From positions 1 through 57,383 of the forward strand of contig CAMZCW010000002.1 of the NCBI GenBank assembly GCA_947305045.1: a stretch of 57,383 nucleotides of DNA. Reading direction: 5' to 3'. The stretch's first letter is position 1; every line of letters begins with the position of its first letter. The notes beneath the pieces are model-generated. The model saw nothing but the letters and a program-made list of their open reading frames with translations, did no database searches and had not been told where the DNA came from. A program made the translations under genes and the position numbers. The DNA comes from an uncultured Bacteroidales bacterium (GTDB lineage Bacteria; Bacteroidota; Bacteroidia; Bacteroidales; UBA932). This document shows, piece after piece, positions 7,998 to 15,191 of this stretch.

Positions 7998-8718
7998 AAT
8001 ATTTACCGGTTAATTCTATAAAAATATCCTCCAGGGTAAGGCCGGGATAGCGGGCCATGAGGGTTTTGGCCTCCTCCTGCACCAGGATGCTGCCGTAATC
8101 CATCACAATCACCTCATCTACCAGCTTTTCCAGGTCCTGGATAATGTGGGACGTAAGGAACACCGTCTTTCCTTCCGCCTTGGCGTAATCCCGCAGGTAT
8201 TCGCAGAACAGGCGGCGGTAGCCCGGGTCCAGGCCCAGGGAGAAATCGTCCAGTACCAAAAGGTCCGCATTCTGGGCCAAAATGAGCCCCAGGGCCACCT
8301 GCGAGCGCTGTCCGTTGGACATGCGGGCAATCTTCTGCCCCGGCGCCACCTTCAGCTTTTCCATGAGGCCGTAATAGGCGTCCCGGTTCCATTTGGGATA
8401 AAAGGCGCTGTAAAACTTCTCTATCTGGCCGATGCTCATGTAGGAATACTGCACGTGGCCCTCCAGCAGCAACGCTATGCGGCGGCGGGTCTCCGGGCTA
8501 ATGTGCTGGACGTCCTCGCCAAAAAGGGTGCACTTGCCGCTCTGAGGCTTCAGATAGCCCATCAAAATGTTGATGGTGGTGGTTTTGCCGGTGCCGTTCT
8601 TGCCCAGCAGGCCCACGATGCGCCCCGGCTCCACCGTAAAATTCAGGTCCTCGTAGATCTTCCGCTTACCATAATAATGCGTCAGATGCTCGCAGGAAAT
8701 TACAGGTTCAACTTGCAT
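7996..8718 (-). CDS. ABC transporter ATP-binding protein
   Basis: 240 residues from the ATG at 8718. Walker A is G-K-N-G-T-G-K-T-T, the H-loop is L-T-S-H-I-I, and the switch region is present. The signature motif is unusual (M-S-N-G-Q-R rather than LSGGQ) and Walker B reads L-V-L-D-D-F-S-L-G-L-D, with Asp in the place of the usual catalytic Glu. The family is still clearly ABC-2 exporter-like (YtrB/CcmA type). The longer frame to 8778 runs through the promoter, so the shorter start is taken. It heads an operon with the permease and DUF4857-like gene. Confidence 0.85.
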   Translation of the reverse strand: MQVEPVISCEHLTHYYGKRKIYEDLNFTVEPGRIVGLLGKNGTGKTTTINILMGYLKPQSGKCTLFGEDVQHISPETRRRIALLLEGHVQYSYMSIGQIEKFYSAFYPKWNRDAYYGLMEKLKVAPGQKIARMSNGQRSQVALGLILAQNADLLVLDDFSLGLDPGYRRLFCEYLRDYAKAEGKTVFLTSHIIQDLEKLVDEVIVMDYGSILVQEEAKTLMARYPGLTLEDIFIELTGKY

Positions 8719-8739
8719 AATTACGCGTTTAAGGAATGG

Positions 8740-8771
8740 CAAAGGTACGCATTTTTCCCAAGACTCCCCAA
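8740..8771 (-). promoter_or_regulatory. Promoter of the ABC ATPase operon
   Basis: Minus strand: TTG (8769-8771), 21 bp, TACCTTTG (8740-8747). The ATG at 8718 is about 15 bp downstream of the expected transcription start. Confidence 0.55.
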
Positions 8772-8796
8772 TCCCCATTTATAGGGATAGGCACAA

Positions 8797-8834
8797 AAAA
8801 AAATGGCCCACAATTGCTTGCGAGCCATTTTTTT
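8797..8834. terminator. Bidirectional rho-independent terminator
   Basis: AAAAAAATGGC (8797-8807) pairs with GCCATTTTTTT (8824-8834), so a U tract follows the stem in both directions. It serves the TonB gene that ends at 8847 on the minus strand. Confidence 0.8.
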
Positions 8835-8846
8835 ACATCCAAAGGA

Positions 8847-9539
8847 TTAGCGGAGCTGGAAGATAACCGGGAAGGTGTATGTCACCTTTACGGCGCGGTC
8901 ACGCTGCTTGCCGGGCTTCCACTTGGGGGAGCTGGAAACAACACGCACGGCTTCCTTGTCCAGGGATTCATCCACGCCACGGAGCACGCGCACGTTGGTT
9001 ACGCGGCCGTCCGCTTCCACGGTGAACTGGAGGGTAACACGGCCCTGCACACCGTTTTCCTTGGCGATTTCCGGATATACCAGACGGGAGTTCACCCACT
9101 TGGAGAATTCGTTGGCGTCGCCACCGTTGAAGGAAGGCTTCTGCTCTACGAGCTGGAACGGAATGGCTTCTTCTTCCACTTCCTCTTCTTCCACAGCGGC
9201 CTCTTTGTAGTCCTGAATCTCCACAGCCTGGTTGTTGTCTTCCAGGTTGATGAACAGGTCGTCATCCAGTTTGATATCATCGTCCACGATATCAATCTGG
9301 TCGCTCAGGACAGGGATGGAGGGAGCCTCCGGCGGGGGCGGCGGAAGTTCGTTCTGGATGGCAATCATCTCTTCTTCCACAACCACCTGGGTGGTGTCCT
9401 CCAGTGCGGCGACCTTGGCCTCACGGGAGCTCCAGTTGAACGCGAAGTACACAATCAGGAGGGCGATCACCAGACCGGCCTCGGTGAAGAGCAGTCGCTT
9501 GTTTTCAAGACTGGCTTTTTCGGATTTCTTAATTTCCAT
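8847..9539 (-). CDS. TonB family energy-transducer protein
   Basis: 230 residues from ATG 9539: short cytoplasmic N-terminus, one membrane anchor (about 22-38, L-V-I-A-L-L-I-V-Y-F-A-F), a periplasmic linker with a proline run (P-P-P-P-P) followed by an acidic Asp/Glu-rich stretch, and a TonB C-terminal domain (about 150-230) with Y-P-E-I-A-K-E-N-G-V-Q-G-R-V and W-K-P-G-K-Q. It couples the proton-motive force to outer-membrane receptors, plausibly including those in this window. The upstream extension to 9644 contains the promoter and is not coding. Confidence 0.88.
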   Translation of the reverse strand: MEIKKSEKASLENKRLLFTEAGLVIALLIVYFAFNWSSREAKVAALEDTTQVVVEEEMIAIQNELPPPPPEAPSIPVLSDQIDIVDDDIKLDDDLFINLEDNNQAVEIQDYKEAAVEEEEVEEEAIPFQLVEQKPSFNGGDANEFSKWVNSRLVYPEIAKENGVQGRVTLQFTVEADGRVTNVRVLRGVDESLDKEAVRVVSSSPKWKPGKQRDRAVKVTYTFPVIFQLR

Positions 9540-9570
9540 GGTATTGTGTTTTTGGTTTATTTTCCAATTG

Positions 9571-9602
9571 CAAAGATAAATCCGCTTTTTTACGCACGCA
9601 AA
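9571..9602 (-). promoter_or_regulatory. Promoter of the TonB gene
   Basis: Minus strand: TTTG (9599-9602), exactly 20 bp, TATCTTTG (9571-9578). Near-perfect Bacteroidota consensus; about 25-nt leader to the ATG at 9539. Confidence 0.7.
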
Positions 9603-9710
9603 CAATTCACAAAAAACAATCTCACAGCGTGTTTTTATAAGCACCTAATTTACAACACTTTACAAAACCGCATTTTTAGAAAAATCTCGCACAAGACGGA
9701 GCTCGTGCAG

Positions 9711-9735
9711 AAAACCACCAAAATCCGGCGGTTTT
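9711..9735 (-). terminator. Likely terminator after the membrane HTH gene
   Basis: On the minus strand AAAACCGCC pairs with GGTGGTTTT (one G-U wobble), 12 bp past the stop at 9748. The U run is short (TTTTC), so moderate support. Confidence 0.5.
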
Positions 9736-9747
9736 CCACCGCGCAAA

Positions 9748-10323
9748 TTAGCGCTCCAAGCAGCTTAAGAAGAGCTCACGGTCCGGAGAACCGGAAACTT
9801 TGATGCGTTCCTTGAGCCGGTAAAGATGGTTGTAGATATACGGCTTGTCTTTCTCCAGGAGGGTTGACAGCGTAGTGGAAGAAAAGCCGGAAGCGGTGAA
9901 TAAATACAACAGGAAATCTTCTTCTTTCCAACGGGGGAAAGAGGCGCGAAGTTTCTCCATCACCTGGTTGTTTTGCTCGTTGAGCGCCTGCTCAAGCGAC
10001 CGCTGCATGGCGGCGTCGGTCCGTAAGCCTTCCACCACAGAACGGACTTCTTTTACAATGCGGGGCTGCAGGTTGTCGGTGCCTTCGTACACATAATACT
10101 GCTCACAAAGGCGATCCAGCACATCCACACCCAGAGCGGGCGTGTTCTTCTTTTGCTGTTTAAGGTGGCTGAGGCGCCTTTCCAGGTCCTCAGCCACCGA
10201 CATCATCCGTTCGTTTTCCTCGCGCTCCTCCAGCAGCTGCTTTTCCAACTGGGCTTTGCGTGCCCAGAAATAAAGCACCAGCGTGGCCAGAATAGCCGTT
10301 ACAAGCAGCGCAAGGGCTCCCAT
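9748..10323 (-). CDS. Membrane-anchored coiled-coil protein with C-terminal HTH-like domain
   Basis: 191 residues: an N-terminal membrane segment (about 2-20), a charged coiled coil (about 22-60, rich in E-R-E-E-N-E and K-Q-Q-K-K), a helical middle, and a C-terminal helix-turn-helix-like part (F-T-A-S-G-F-S-S-T-T-L-S-T-L-L, then Y-N-H-L-Y-R-L-K-E-R-I). That last part resembles the LuxR/DUF6377-type C-terminus of Bacteroidales TPR regulators, here without the TPR part. It lies 3 bp after glycyl-tRNA synthetase and is probably co-transcribed with it. A membrane-tethered regulator is the best guess; target unknown. Confidence 0.5.
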   Translation of the reverse strand: MGALALLVTAILATLVLYFWARKAQLEKQLLEEREENERMMSVAEDLERRLSHLKQQKKNTPALGVDVLDRLCEQYYVYEGTDNLQPRIVKEVRSVVEGLRTDAAMQRSLEQALNEQNNQVMEKLRASFPRWKEEDFLLYLFTASGFSSTTLSTLLEKDKPYIYNHLYRLKERIKVSGSPDRELFLSCLER

Positions 10324-10326
10324 AGG

Positions 10327-11865
10327 CTACAGGTTGCGAAGCAGGTTGGTCAGGCTCACCTTCTTCTCGATAAGGGCACGAAGGTCCTCAATCTTCACGC
10401 GCTCCTGGGTCATGGTGTCGCGGTCGCGTACGGTCACGCAGCCGTCGTTAAGGGTATCGTGGTCCACGGTGACGCAGAAAGGCGTACCAATGGCATCCTG
10501 GCGGCGATAGCGCTTGCCGATGGAGTCTTTTTCGTCGTACTGGTAGGAGAAGTCGTACTTGAGCTCGTCCACCACCTTCTGGGCCATTTCCGGCAGACCG
10601 TCCTTTTTCACCAGCGGCATCACGGCCACCTTGATGGGAGCAAGCGGAGCAGGGATGCGCATCACCACACGTTCCTCGCCATTTTCCAGCTTCTCCACCG
10701 TATAGGAGTGCGCCAGCACGGCCAAGCACATACGGTCTACGCCGATGGACGTCTCGATGACGTACGGCGTGTAAGAGGTATTCTCCTCAGGGTCAAAGTA
10801 TTCAATCTTTTTGCCGGAGAACTTCTGGTGGTTGCCCAGGTCAAAATTGGTGCGGCTATGGATGCCTTCAAGCTCCTTGAAGCCGAAGGGGAAGTTGAAC
10901 TCAATGTCCGTGGCGGCATTGGCATAGTGAGCCAGTTTCTCATGGTCGTGGAAACGATAGTTCTCTGCACCCATACCCAGGTTCACATGCCATTTCATGC
11001 GGGTTTCCTTCCACTTCTTGAACCATTCCAGCTCCGTGCCGGGCTTGATGAAGAACTGCATCTCCATTTGCTCGAACTCCCGCATGCGGAAGATGAACTG
11101 ACGGGCCACAATCTCGTTGCGGAACGCCTTGCCAATCTGGGCGATGCCGAAAGGAATCTTCATGCGACCTGTCTTCTGCACGTTCAGGTAGTTCACAAAT
11201 ATGCCCTGGGCGGTCTCCGGACGCAGATAAATGGTGTTGGCGCCTTCTGCGGTGCTGCCCATGGAGGTTTGGAACATCAGGTTGAACTGACGCACCTCCG
11301 TCCAGTTGCAGGTGCCGCTGATAGGGCACACAATATTGTTGTCGATGATAATCTGGCGATACTCGGCCAGGTCGTTGGCCTTTTCTGCCGCCACGTAGCG
11401 GTTGTGCACCTCTTCCCATTTGGCTTTTTCGCGCAGCACGTTGGGATTGGTGGCGCGGAACTGTTCCTCGTTAAAGGCATCGCCAAACTTCTTGCGGCCC
11501 TTAGCCACTTCTTTCTCAATCTTCTCTTCAATCTTGCCCAGGAAGTCCTCGATAAGGACATCGGCCCTGTAGCGTTTTTTGGAGTCCTTGTTGTCGATGA
11601 GTGGGTCGTTAAAGGCACTCACGTGGCCGGAAGCCTCCCAAATGCGGGGGTGCATGAAAATGGCGGAGTCGATGCCCACGATATTCTCGTTCAGGCGGGT
11701 CATGGCCTCCCACCAATAGTTCTTGATGTTGTTTTTGAGCTGCACGCCCATCTGGCCATAATCATAAACGGCAGCCAGACCATCGTAGATTTCGCTGGAG
11801 GGGAAAATGAATCCATACTCCTTGCAGTGGGCTACCAGCACCTTAAAAAGTTCATCTTGTGTCAT
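10327..11865 (-). CDS. glyQS: Glycine--tRNA ligase, alpha2 type
   Basis: 512 residues, the single-chain class II glycyl-tRNA synthetase used by Bacteroidota and eukaryotes. Visible: N-terminal catalytic start with G-L-A-A-V-Y-D-Y-G-Q-M-G, an insertion domain, motif 2 region (F-R-N-E-I-x-x-R-Q-F-I-F-R-M-R-E-F-E-Q-M-E), R-P-E-T-A-Q-G-I-F-V-N-Y, motif 3 (G-V-D-R), and a C-terminal anticodon-binding domain starting about I-P-A-P-L-A-P-I-K-V. It charges tRNA-Gly. A TAAATTTG box (minus strand, 11970-11977) would give a leader of about 95 nt that includes a REP-like hairpin (11893-11960). Confidence 0.95.
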   Translation of the reverse strand: MTQDELFKVLVAHCKEYGFIFPSSEIYDGLAAVYDYGQMGVQLKNNIKNYWWEAMTRLNENIVGIDSAIFMHPRIWEASGHVSAFNDPLIDNKDSKKRYRADVLIEDFLGKIEEKIEKEVAKGRKKFGDAFNEEQFRATNPNVLREKAKWEEVHNRYVAAEKANDLAEYRQIIIDNNIVCPISGTCNWTEVRQFNLMFQTSMGSTAEGANTIYLRPETAQGIFVNYLNVQKTGRMKIPFGIAQIGKAFRNEIVARQFIFRMREFEQMEMQFFIKPGTELEWFKKWKETRMKWHVNLGMGAENYRFHDHEKLAHYANAATDIEFNFPFGFKELEGIHSRTNFDLGNHQKFSGKKIEYFDPEENTSYTPYVIETSIGVDRMCLAVLAHSYTVEKLENGEERVVMRIPAPLAPIKVAVMPLVKKDGLPEMAQKVVDELKYDFSYQYDEKDSIGKRYRRQDAIGTPFCVTVDHDTLNDGCVTVRDRDTMTQERVKIEDLRALIEKKVSLTNLLRNL

Positions 11866-11892
11866 TATATATAACGTTTGTTTTCAATTATG

Positions 11893-11960
11893 AGATTCTC
11901 TCGCTTCGCTCGGAATGACAGGGATGTCATATCGAGGCCCAATGGGCCGAGTATATCTCA
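11893..11960. repeat. REP-like element in the folK-glyQS gap
   Basis: AGATTCTCTCGCTTCGCTCG then GAATGACA (to 11920), followed by a partner half with GGCCCAATGGGCC hairpin and TATATCTC. It occupies most of the 108-bp gap between folK and glyQS and would lie in the glyQS leader. Confidence 0.75.
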
Positions 11961-11973
11961 TTATCTCGCAAAT

Positions 11974-12456
11974 TTACGCAAAAATTTCCGGAAACGCCGT
12001 GCGGATCTCCGGTTTGGAAATCTCCAGCAGCGGCTTTTTCACAAAGTCCCGCTGGCCAATGAACGGGTGGGGGACTGTAAGCGCCTCTGTATGAATGGTT
12101 TCCGCGCCATAACACAGCAGGTCAATGTCTATGATACGGTTGTGGTACAGGCGCTTGCCATCTGCATCGAACAGTGGCTCTTCTTCCCGTCCCATGGCCT
12201 TTTCCACCGCCTTCACCTGTCGCAAAATCTCCAGGCCGTGTTCCGTAGGGGAGCCCACGCGGGGGAGACGGTACAACACGCAAAGGTTCAGGAAGGAAGG
12301 CCCTTCAAAGCCCCAGGCGGGCGTTTCTACAATGCGGGAGATGCGTTCCGGATGCGTGCCAAACGCCTGGTCCAGCAGATTCACGGCCCGCAGCAGGTTC
12401 ACATCCCGGTCTCCCAGGTTGGAGCCCAGCCCCAGATATACATTGATTCTTTCCAT
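11974..12456 (-). CDS. folK: 2-amino-4-hydroxy-6-hydroxymethyldihydropteridine diphosphokinase
   Basis: 160 residues with the HPPK signature: L-G-L-G-S-N-L-G-D-R at the N-terminus, then V-E-T-P-A-W-G, F-L-N-L-C, and the catalytic R-I-I-D-I-D-L-L motif followed by V-P-H-P. It transfers pyrophosphate from ATP to the pterin alcohol in folate synthesis. The ATG shares a base with the TAA of the preceding SufT-like gene (TAATG). Sits in a minus-strand run with the suf genes and glyQS. Confidence 0.93.
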   Translation of the reverse strand: MERINVYLGLGSNLGDRDVNLLRAVNLLDQAFGTHPERISRIVETPAWGFEGPSFLNLCVLYRLPRVGSPTEHGLEILRQVKAVEKAMGREEEPLFDADGKRLYHNRIIDIDLLCYGAETIHTEALTVPHPFIGQRDFVKKPLLEISKPEIRTAFPEIFA

Positions 12457-12839
12457 TAATTCAGTTTACTGTAATCGTCCTCCTCATAGTCCAGTCCCAG
12501 TTCCACGCGGGCCTCTTCCGAGAGCATGCTGCGGTCCCATTCGGGCTCAAAGGTGAGCTCGATGCTGCACTTGGTAACGCCCGGAACGCTTTCCACGCCC
12601 TGCTGCACCTCGCCAAGCACCTGGTCTGCCATGGGACAGTTGGGGGCGGTAAAGGTCATGAGGATGGAAACCTCGTGCGCCTTGTTAATGGTGAGTTCGT
12701 AAATGAGCCCCAAGTCATAGATATTCACCGGAATTTCCGGATCATATACCTCCTTCAGGGCCGCTATCACCGCCGCGTAAAGCGGCTGCAGGGCTTTCAC
12801 GTCCTCCGCGGTCAGTATGTCTTTATTCTCTTCACTCAT
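12456..12839 (-). CDS. SufT/MIP18-type Fe-S cluster assembly factor (DUF59)
   Basis: 127 residues with the DUF59 core: V-Y-D-P-E-I-P-V-N-I-Y-D-L-G-L-I-Y, then M-T-F-T-A-P-N-C-P-M-A-D with the conserved cysteine, and a C-terminal F-E-P-E-W. These proteins help mature or deliver Fe-S clusters, and the placement directly after sufS and sufE supports that. It starts 29 bp after the sufE stop, with one REP-like element in the gap. A PaaD-like role is possible but there are no paa genes nearby. Confidence 0.85.
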   Translation of the reverse strand: MSEENKDILTAEDVKALQPLYAAVIAALKEVYDPEIPVNIYDLGLIYELTINKAHEVSILMTFTAPNCPMADQVLGEVQQGVESVPGVTKCSIELTFEPEWDRSMLSEEARVELGLDYEEDDYSKLN

Positions 12840-12840
12840 A

Positions 12841-12868
12841 AGATTCTTCGGCTTCGCTCAGAATGACA
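12841..12868. repeat. REP-like half-element in the sufE-sufT gap
   Basis: 28 bp beginning AGATTCTTCGGCTTCGCTCA and ending GAATGACA. It fills the whole gap between sufE and the sufT-like gene. The adjoining sufE 3' end also forms ATTGCCGG/CCGGCAAT. Confidence 0.8.
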
Positions 12869-13282
12869 TTATTGCCGGCCTTGACCGGCAATCTCTTTAA
12901 TCCGCTCTATCATGGACACCAGCCCGTTGGCACGGGTAGGGGAGAGGTTGTCCTTTAGGCCTATCTCCGCCACAAAGCCAAAATCGTCTGCGGCAATCTC
13001 TTCCTTGGTGCTGCCGGAGTACACGCTGATAAGCAGCGAAATAATGCCTTTGGTGATGATGGCATCGCTGTCGGCCGTAAAATACAGCCGGCCGTCCCGC
13101 TCCTCGCTGTCCAGCCACACGCGCGACTGGCAGCCCTTGATGAGCCGCTCCTCCGTCTTTTTCTCCTCCGGGAAGGCCTCCAGGCCCTTGCCCAGTTCAA
13201 TCAGATACTCGTATTTGTCCAGCCACTCGTCGTAGACGGAAAAATCCTCAACAATCTGCTGTTTCTTTTCCTCTAAACTCAT
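12869..13282 (-). CDS. sufE: Cysteine desulfuration protein SufE
   Basis: 137 residues with E-Y-L-I-E-L-G-K-G-L, then V-I-K-G-C-Q-S-R-V-W-type motif (here L-I-K-G-C-Q-S-R-V-W-L) carrying the persulfide-accepting cysteine, and a C-terminal S-P-T-R-A-N-G-L. It takes sulfur from SufS and enhances its activity. Its ATG overlaps the sufS TGA by 4 bp, giving translational coupling and a 1:1 pair. Confidence 0.93.
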   Translation of the reverse strand: MSLEEKKQQIVEDFSVYDEWLDKYEYLIELGKGLEAFPEEKKTEERLIKGCQSRVWLDSEERDGRLYFTADSDAIITKGIISLLISVYSGSTKEEIAADDFGFVAEIGLKDNLSPTRANGLVSMIERIKEIAGQGRQ

Positions 13283-14496
13283 AGTAACATATTAATGGCC
13301 TTATCCAGGCACTTGATAAAATACTCTGCTTCCTGAAGGGTATTGTACGGGCCGAAGGATGCCCTCAAAAGCCCCGTTACCCCCAGCCGGTCCATGAGCG
13401 GCTCTGCACACATTTGACCGGAGCGGAGGGCTACCCCCATCTTATCCATAATAAGGGCCAGGTCCTCATGGTGAGCGCCTTTAACGGCAAACGAGAAGAG
13501 CGGAATTTTTTGCTCGAGAGAGGTCCCGTATAGCGTAATGCGCTCATCCTCAGTTAGTTTCGTATAGACATATTCCGTGATGGCAGCCTGTTCCGCTTGC
13601 ACGGCCGCATTAGCGCGGGCCTCCTGCGCAAAACGGATGGCAGGAACCAGGGTAGGGGCCCCATTGAAGTTTTGCGTACCGGCCTCAAATTTTTCCGGCA
13701 GGGGAGCGAAGGTGGTTTGGGCAAAACTCACGCTTTTGATCATTTCGCCACCACCCATATACGGAGGCATGGCGTCCAGCCATTTGCGCTTTCCGTAGAG
13801 CACGCCCGTTCCCGTTGCAGCATACAACTTGTGTCCGGAGAACACGTAAAAGTCGCAGTCCAGTGCCTGGACATCTACCGGCTCATGGACTATGCCCTGC
13901 GCACCGTCCACCAGGACCGGAATACCGTGCTTATGACAAACGGCAACCATTTCCCGCACCGGGTTTACAAGGCCTAACACATTGGAAATGTGAGAGATAG
14001 CTACAATTTTAGTGTGCTCAGAAAGCAGTTTTTCCAGGGACTCCACGGCAAGCGTGCCATTTTCATGAATGTCCAGCACTTTAAGCACGGCTTTTTTGCG
14101 CTCGCAAAGCAGTTGCCAGGGGACAATGTTGGAGTGATGCTCCGCGGTAGAAACCAGAATCTCATCTCCCTCTTTCACAAAGGCCTCACCAAAAGAAGCA
14201 GCCACCAGGTTCACAGCAGCCGTGGCGCCGGAGGTAAAAACAACTTCCTCCCGACCGGCAGCGTTGATGAACGCCTGGACACAGTCACGCGCCCCCTCAT
14301 AGGCCTCCGTAGCAACACCGGCCAAATAATGGACGGCCCGATGGATATTCGCATTTCCCTCCAGGACGGACCGCGTCCAGGTATCTACGACCGACTGCGG
14401 ACGCATGGCCGTGGCAGCATTGTCCAAATACACCAGCGGCTTCCCATACACATGTGCGGAAAGGGCAGGGAATTGTTTGCGAATCTCTTCAATCAT
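13279..14496 (-). CDS. sufS: Cysteine desulfurase SufS
   Basis: 405 residues, class V aminotransferase fold. Visible: Y-L-D-N-A-A-T-A, H-R-A-V-H-Y-L, T-S-G-A-T-A-A-V-N, A-E-H-H-S-N-I-V-P-W, the PLP lysine in S-G-H-K-L-Y, and the catalytic-cysteine loop R-S-G-Q-M-C-A-E-P in the form seen in type II (SufS) enzymes. It supplies sulfur for Fe-S cluster synthesis with SufE. A TAAATTTG box lies just upstream (minus, 14514-14521), about 18 bp before the ATG; no clear -33 element. Confidence 0.94.
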   Translation of the reverse strand: MIEEIRKQFPALSAHVYGKPLVYLDNAATAMRPQSVVDTWTRSVLEGNANIHRAVHYLAGVATEAYEGARDCVQAFINAAGREEVVFTSGATAAVNLVAASFGEAFVKEGDEILVSTAEHHSNIVPWQLLCERKKAVLKVLDIHENGTLAVESLEKLLSEHTKIVAISHISNVLGLVNPVREMVAVCHKHGIPVLVDGAQGIVHEPVDVQALDCDFYVFSGHKLYAATGTGVLYGKRKWLDAMPPYMGGGEMIKSVSFAQTTFAPLPEKFEAGTQNFNGAPTLVPAIRFAQEARANAAVQAEQAAITEYVYTKLTEDERITLYGTSLEQKIPLFSFAVKGAHHEDLALIMDKMGVALRSGQMCAEPLMDRLGVTGLLRASFGPYNTLQEAEYFIKCLDKAINMLL

Positions 14497-14499
14497 ATC

Positions 14500-14531
14500 T
14501 TTGGATAAGTCTGCAAATTTACATAATTTTG
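14500..14531 (+). promoter_or_regulatory. Promoter of ruvA
   Basis: TTTG (14500-14503), 20 bp, TAATTTTG (14524-14531). This leaves a leader of about 40 nt that contains a REP-like element. It overlaps the divergent sufS promoter region. Confidence 0.65.
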
Positions 14532-14543
14532 CTCAATTATTGA

Positions 14544-14571
14544 TGTCATTCTGAGCGAAGTCAAAGAATCT
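14544..14571. repeat. REP-like half-element in the ruvA leader
   Basis: 28 bp, TGTCATTCTGAGCGAAGTCA then AAGAATCT, ending 7 bp before the ruvA ATG. Same family as the copies listed at 7931. Confidence 0.85.
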
Positions 14572-14578
14572 TATACTT

Positions 14579-15166
14579 ATGATAGATTATATTAAAGGAC
14601 AAATCGTTGAACTAACTCCTACGGAGCTCATTCTGGAGAACCACGGAATCGGATACAGCATCCTCATTTCCCTACAAACCTATGAGGCATTCCAGCTGCA
14701 AACCCAGGCCGTTGCCTACATCCATCATTACATCCGGGAAGACGAAGAATTGTTTTACGGCTTTGCCACCAAGGACGAGCGCGAACTCTTCCGCCTGCTC
14801 ATTGGCGTATCCGGCATTGGCGTAGCATCGGCCCGCATGATGCTGTCCACGCTCAGCGCTGAAGAAATCCGCCAGGCCATCCTCGCAGGGGACGTCAACC
14901 GGATCAAGAGCGTGAAAGGCATCGGTCTCAAAAGCGCCCAGCGGCTCATTTTGGAGTTAAAAGACAAAGTCGCAAAAGGGGAGGGGGCAGAAAGCCCGGC
15001 TATCTTCAAGGCAGACCATTCCGCCGTGGTGGACGAAGCCACAACGGCACTCACCATGCTGGGCTTCTCCAAAGCCAACATCAGCAAGGTCATGCCTTCT
15101 ATCCTGAAAGACCATCCCAACGCCAGGGTGGAGGACATCATTAAAGCGGCCCTACAAAAGCTTTAA
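14579..15166 (+). CDS. ruvA: Holliday junction DNA helicase subunit RuvA
   Basis: 195 residues with the usual three parts: N-terminal OB-fold (M-I-D-Y-I-K-G and N-H-G-I-G-Y), double helix-hairpin-helix region (L-I-G-V-S-G-I-G-V-A-S-A and V-K-G-I-G-L-K-S-A-Q-R-L), and a C-terminal RuvB-binding domain ending A-L-Q-K-L. It binds four-way junctions and recruits RuvB. It is the only plus-strand housekeeping gene here, and its stop codon abuts a parS site. Confidence 0.95.
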   Translation: MIDYIKGQIVELTPTELILENHGIGYSILISLQTYEAFQLQTQAVAYIHHYIREDEELFYGFATKDERELFRLLIGVSGIGVASARMMLSTLSAEEIRQAILAGDVNRIKSVKGIGLKSAQRLILELKDKVAKGEGAESPAIFKADHSAVVDEATTALTMLGFSKANISKVMPSILKDHPNARVEDIIKAALQKL

Positions 15167-15182
15167 TGTTCCACGTGGAACA
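15167..15182. promoter_or_regulatory. parS centromere site 1 (ParB binding)
   Basis: TGTTCCACGTGGAACA, a perfect 16-bp palindrome matching the general bacterial parS form TGTTNCACGTGNAACA. It begins at the last base(s) of/after the ruvA stop. A second exact copy is at 15540-15555. Confidence 0.85.
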
Positions 15183-15191
15183 ATTTTCGAG

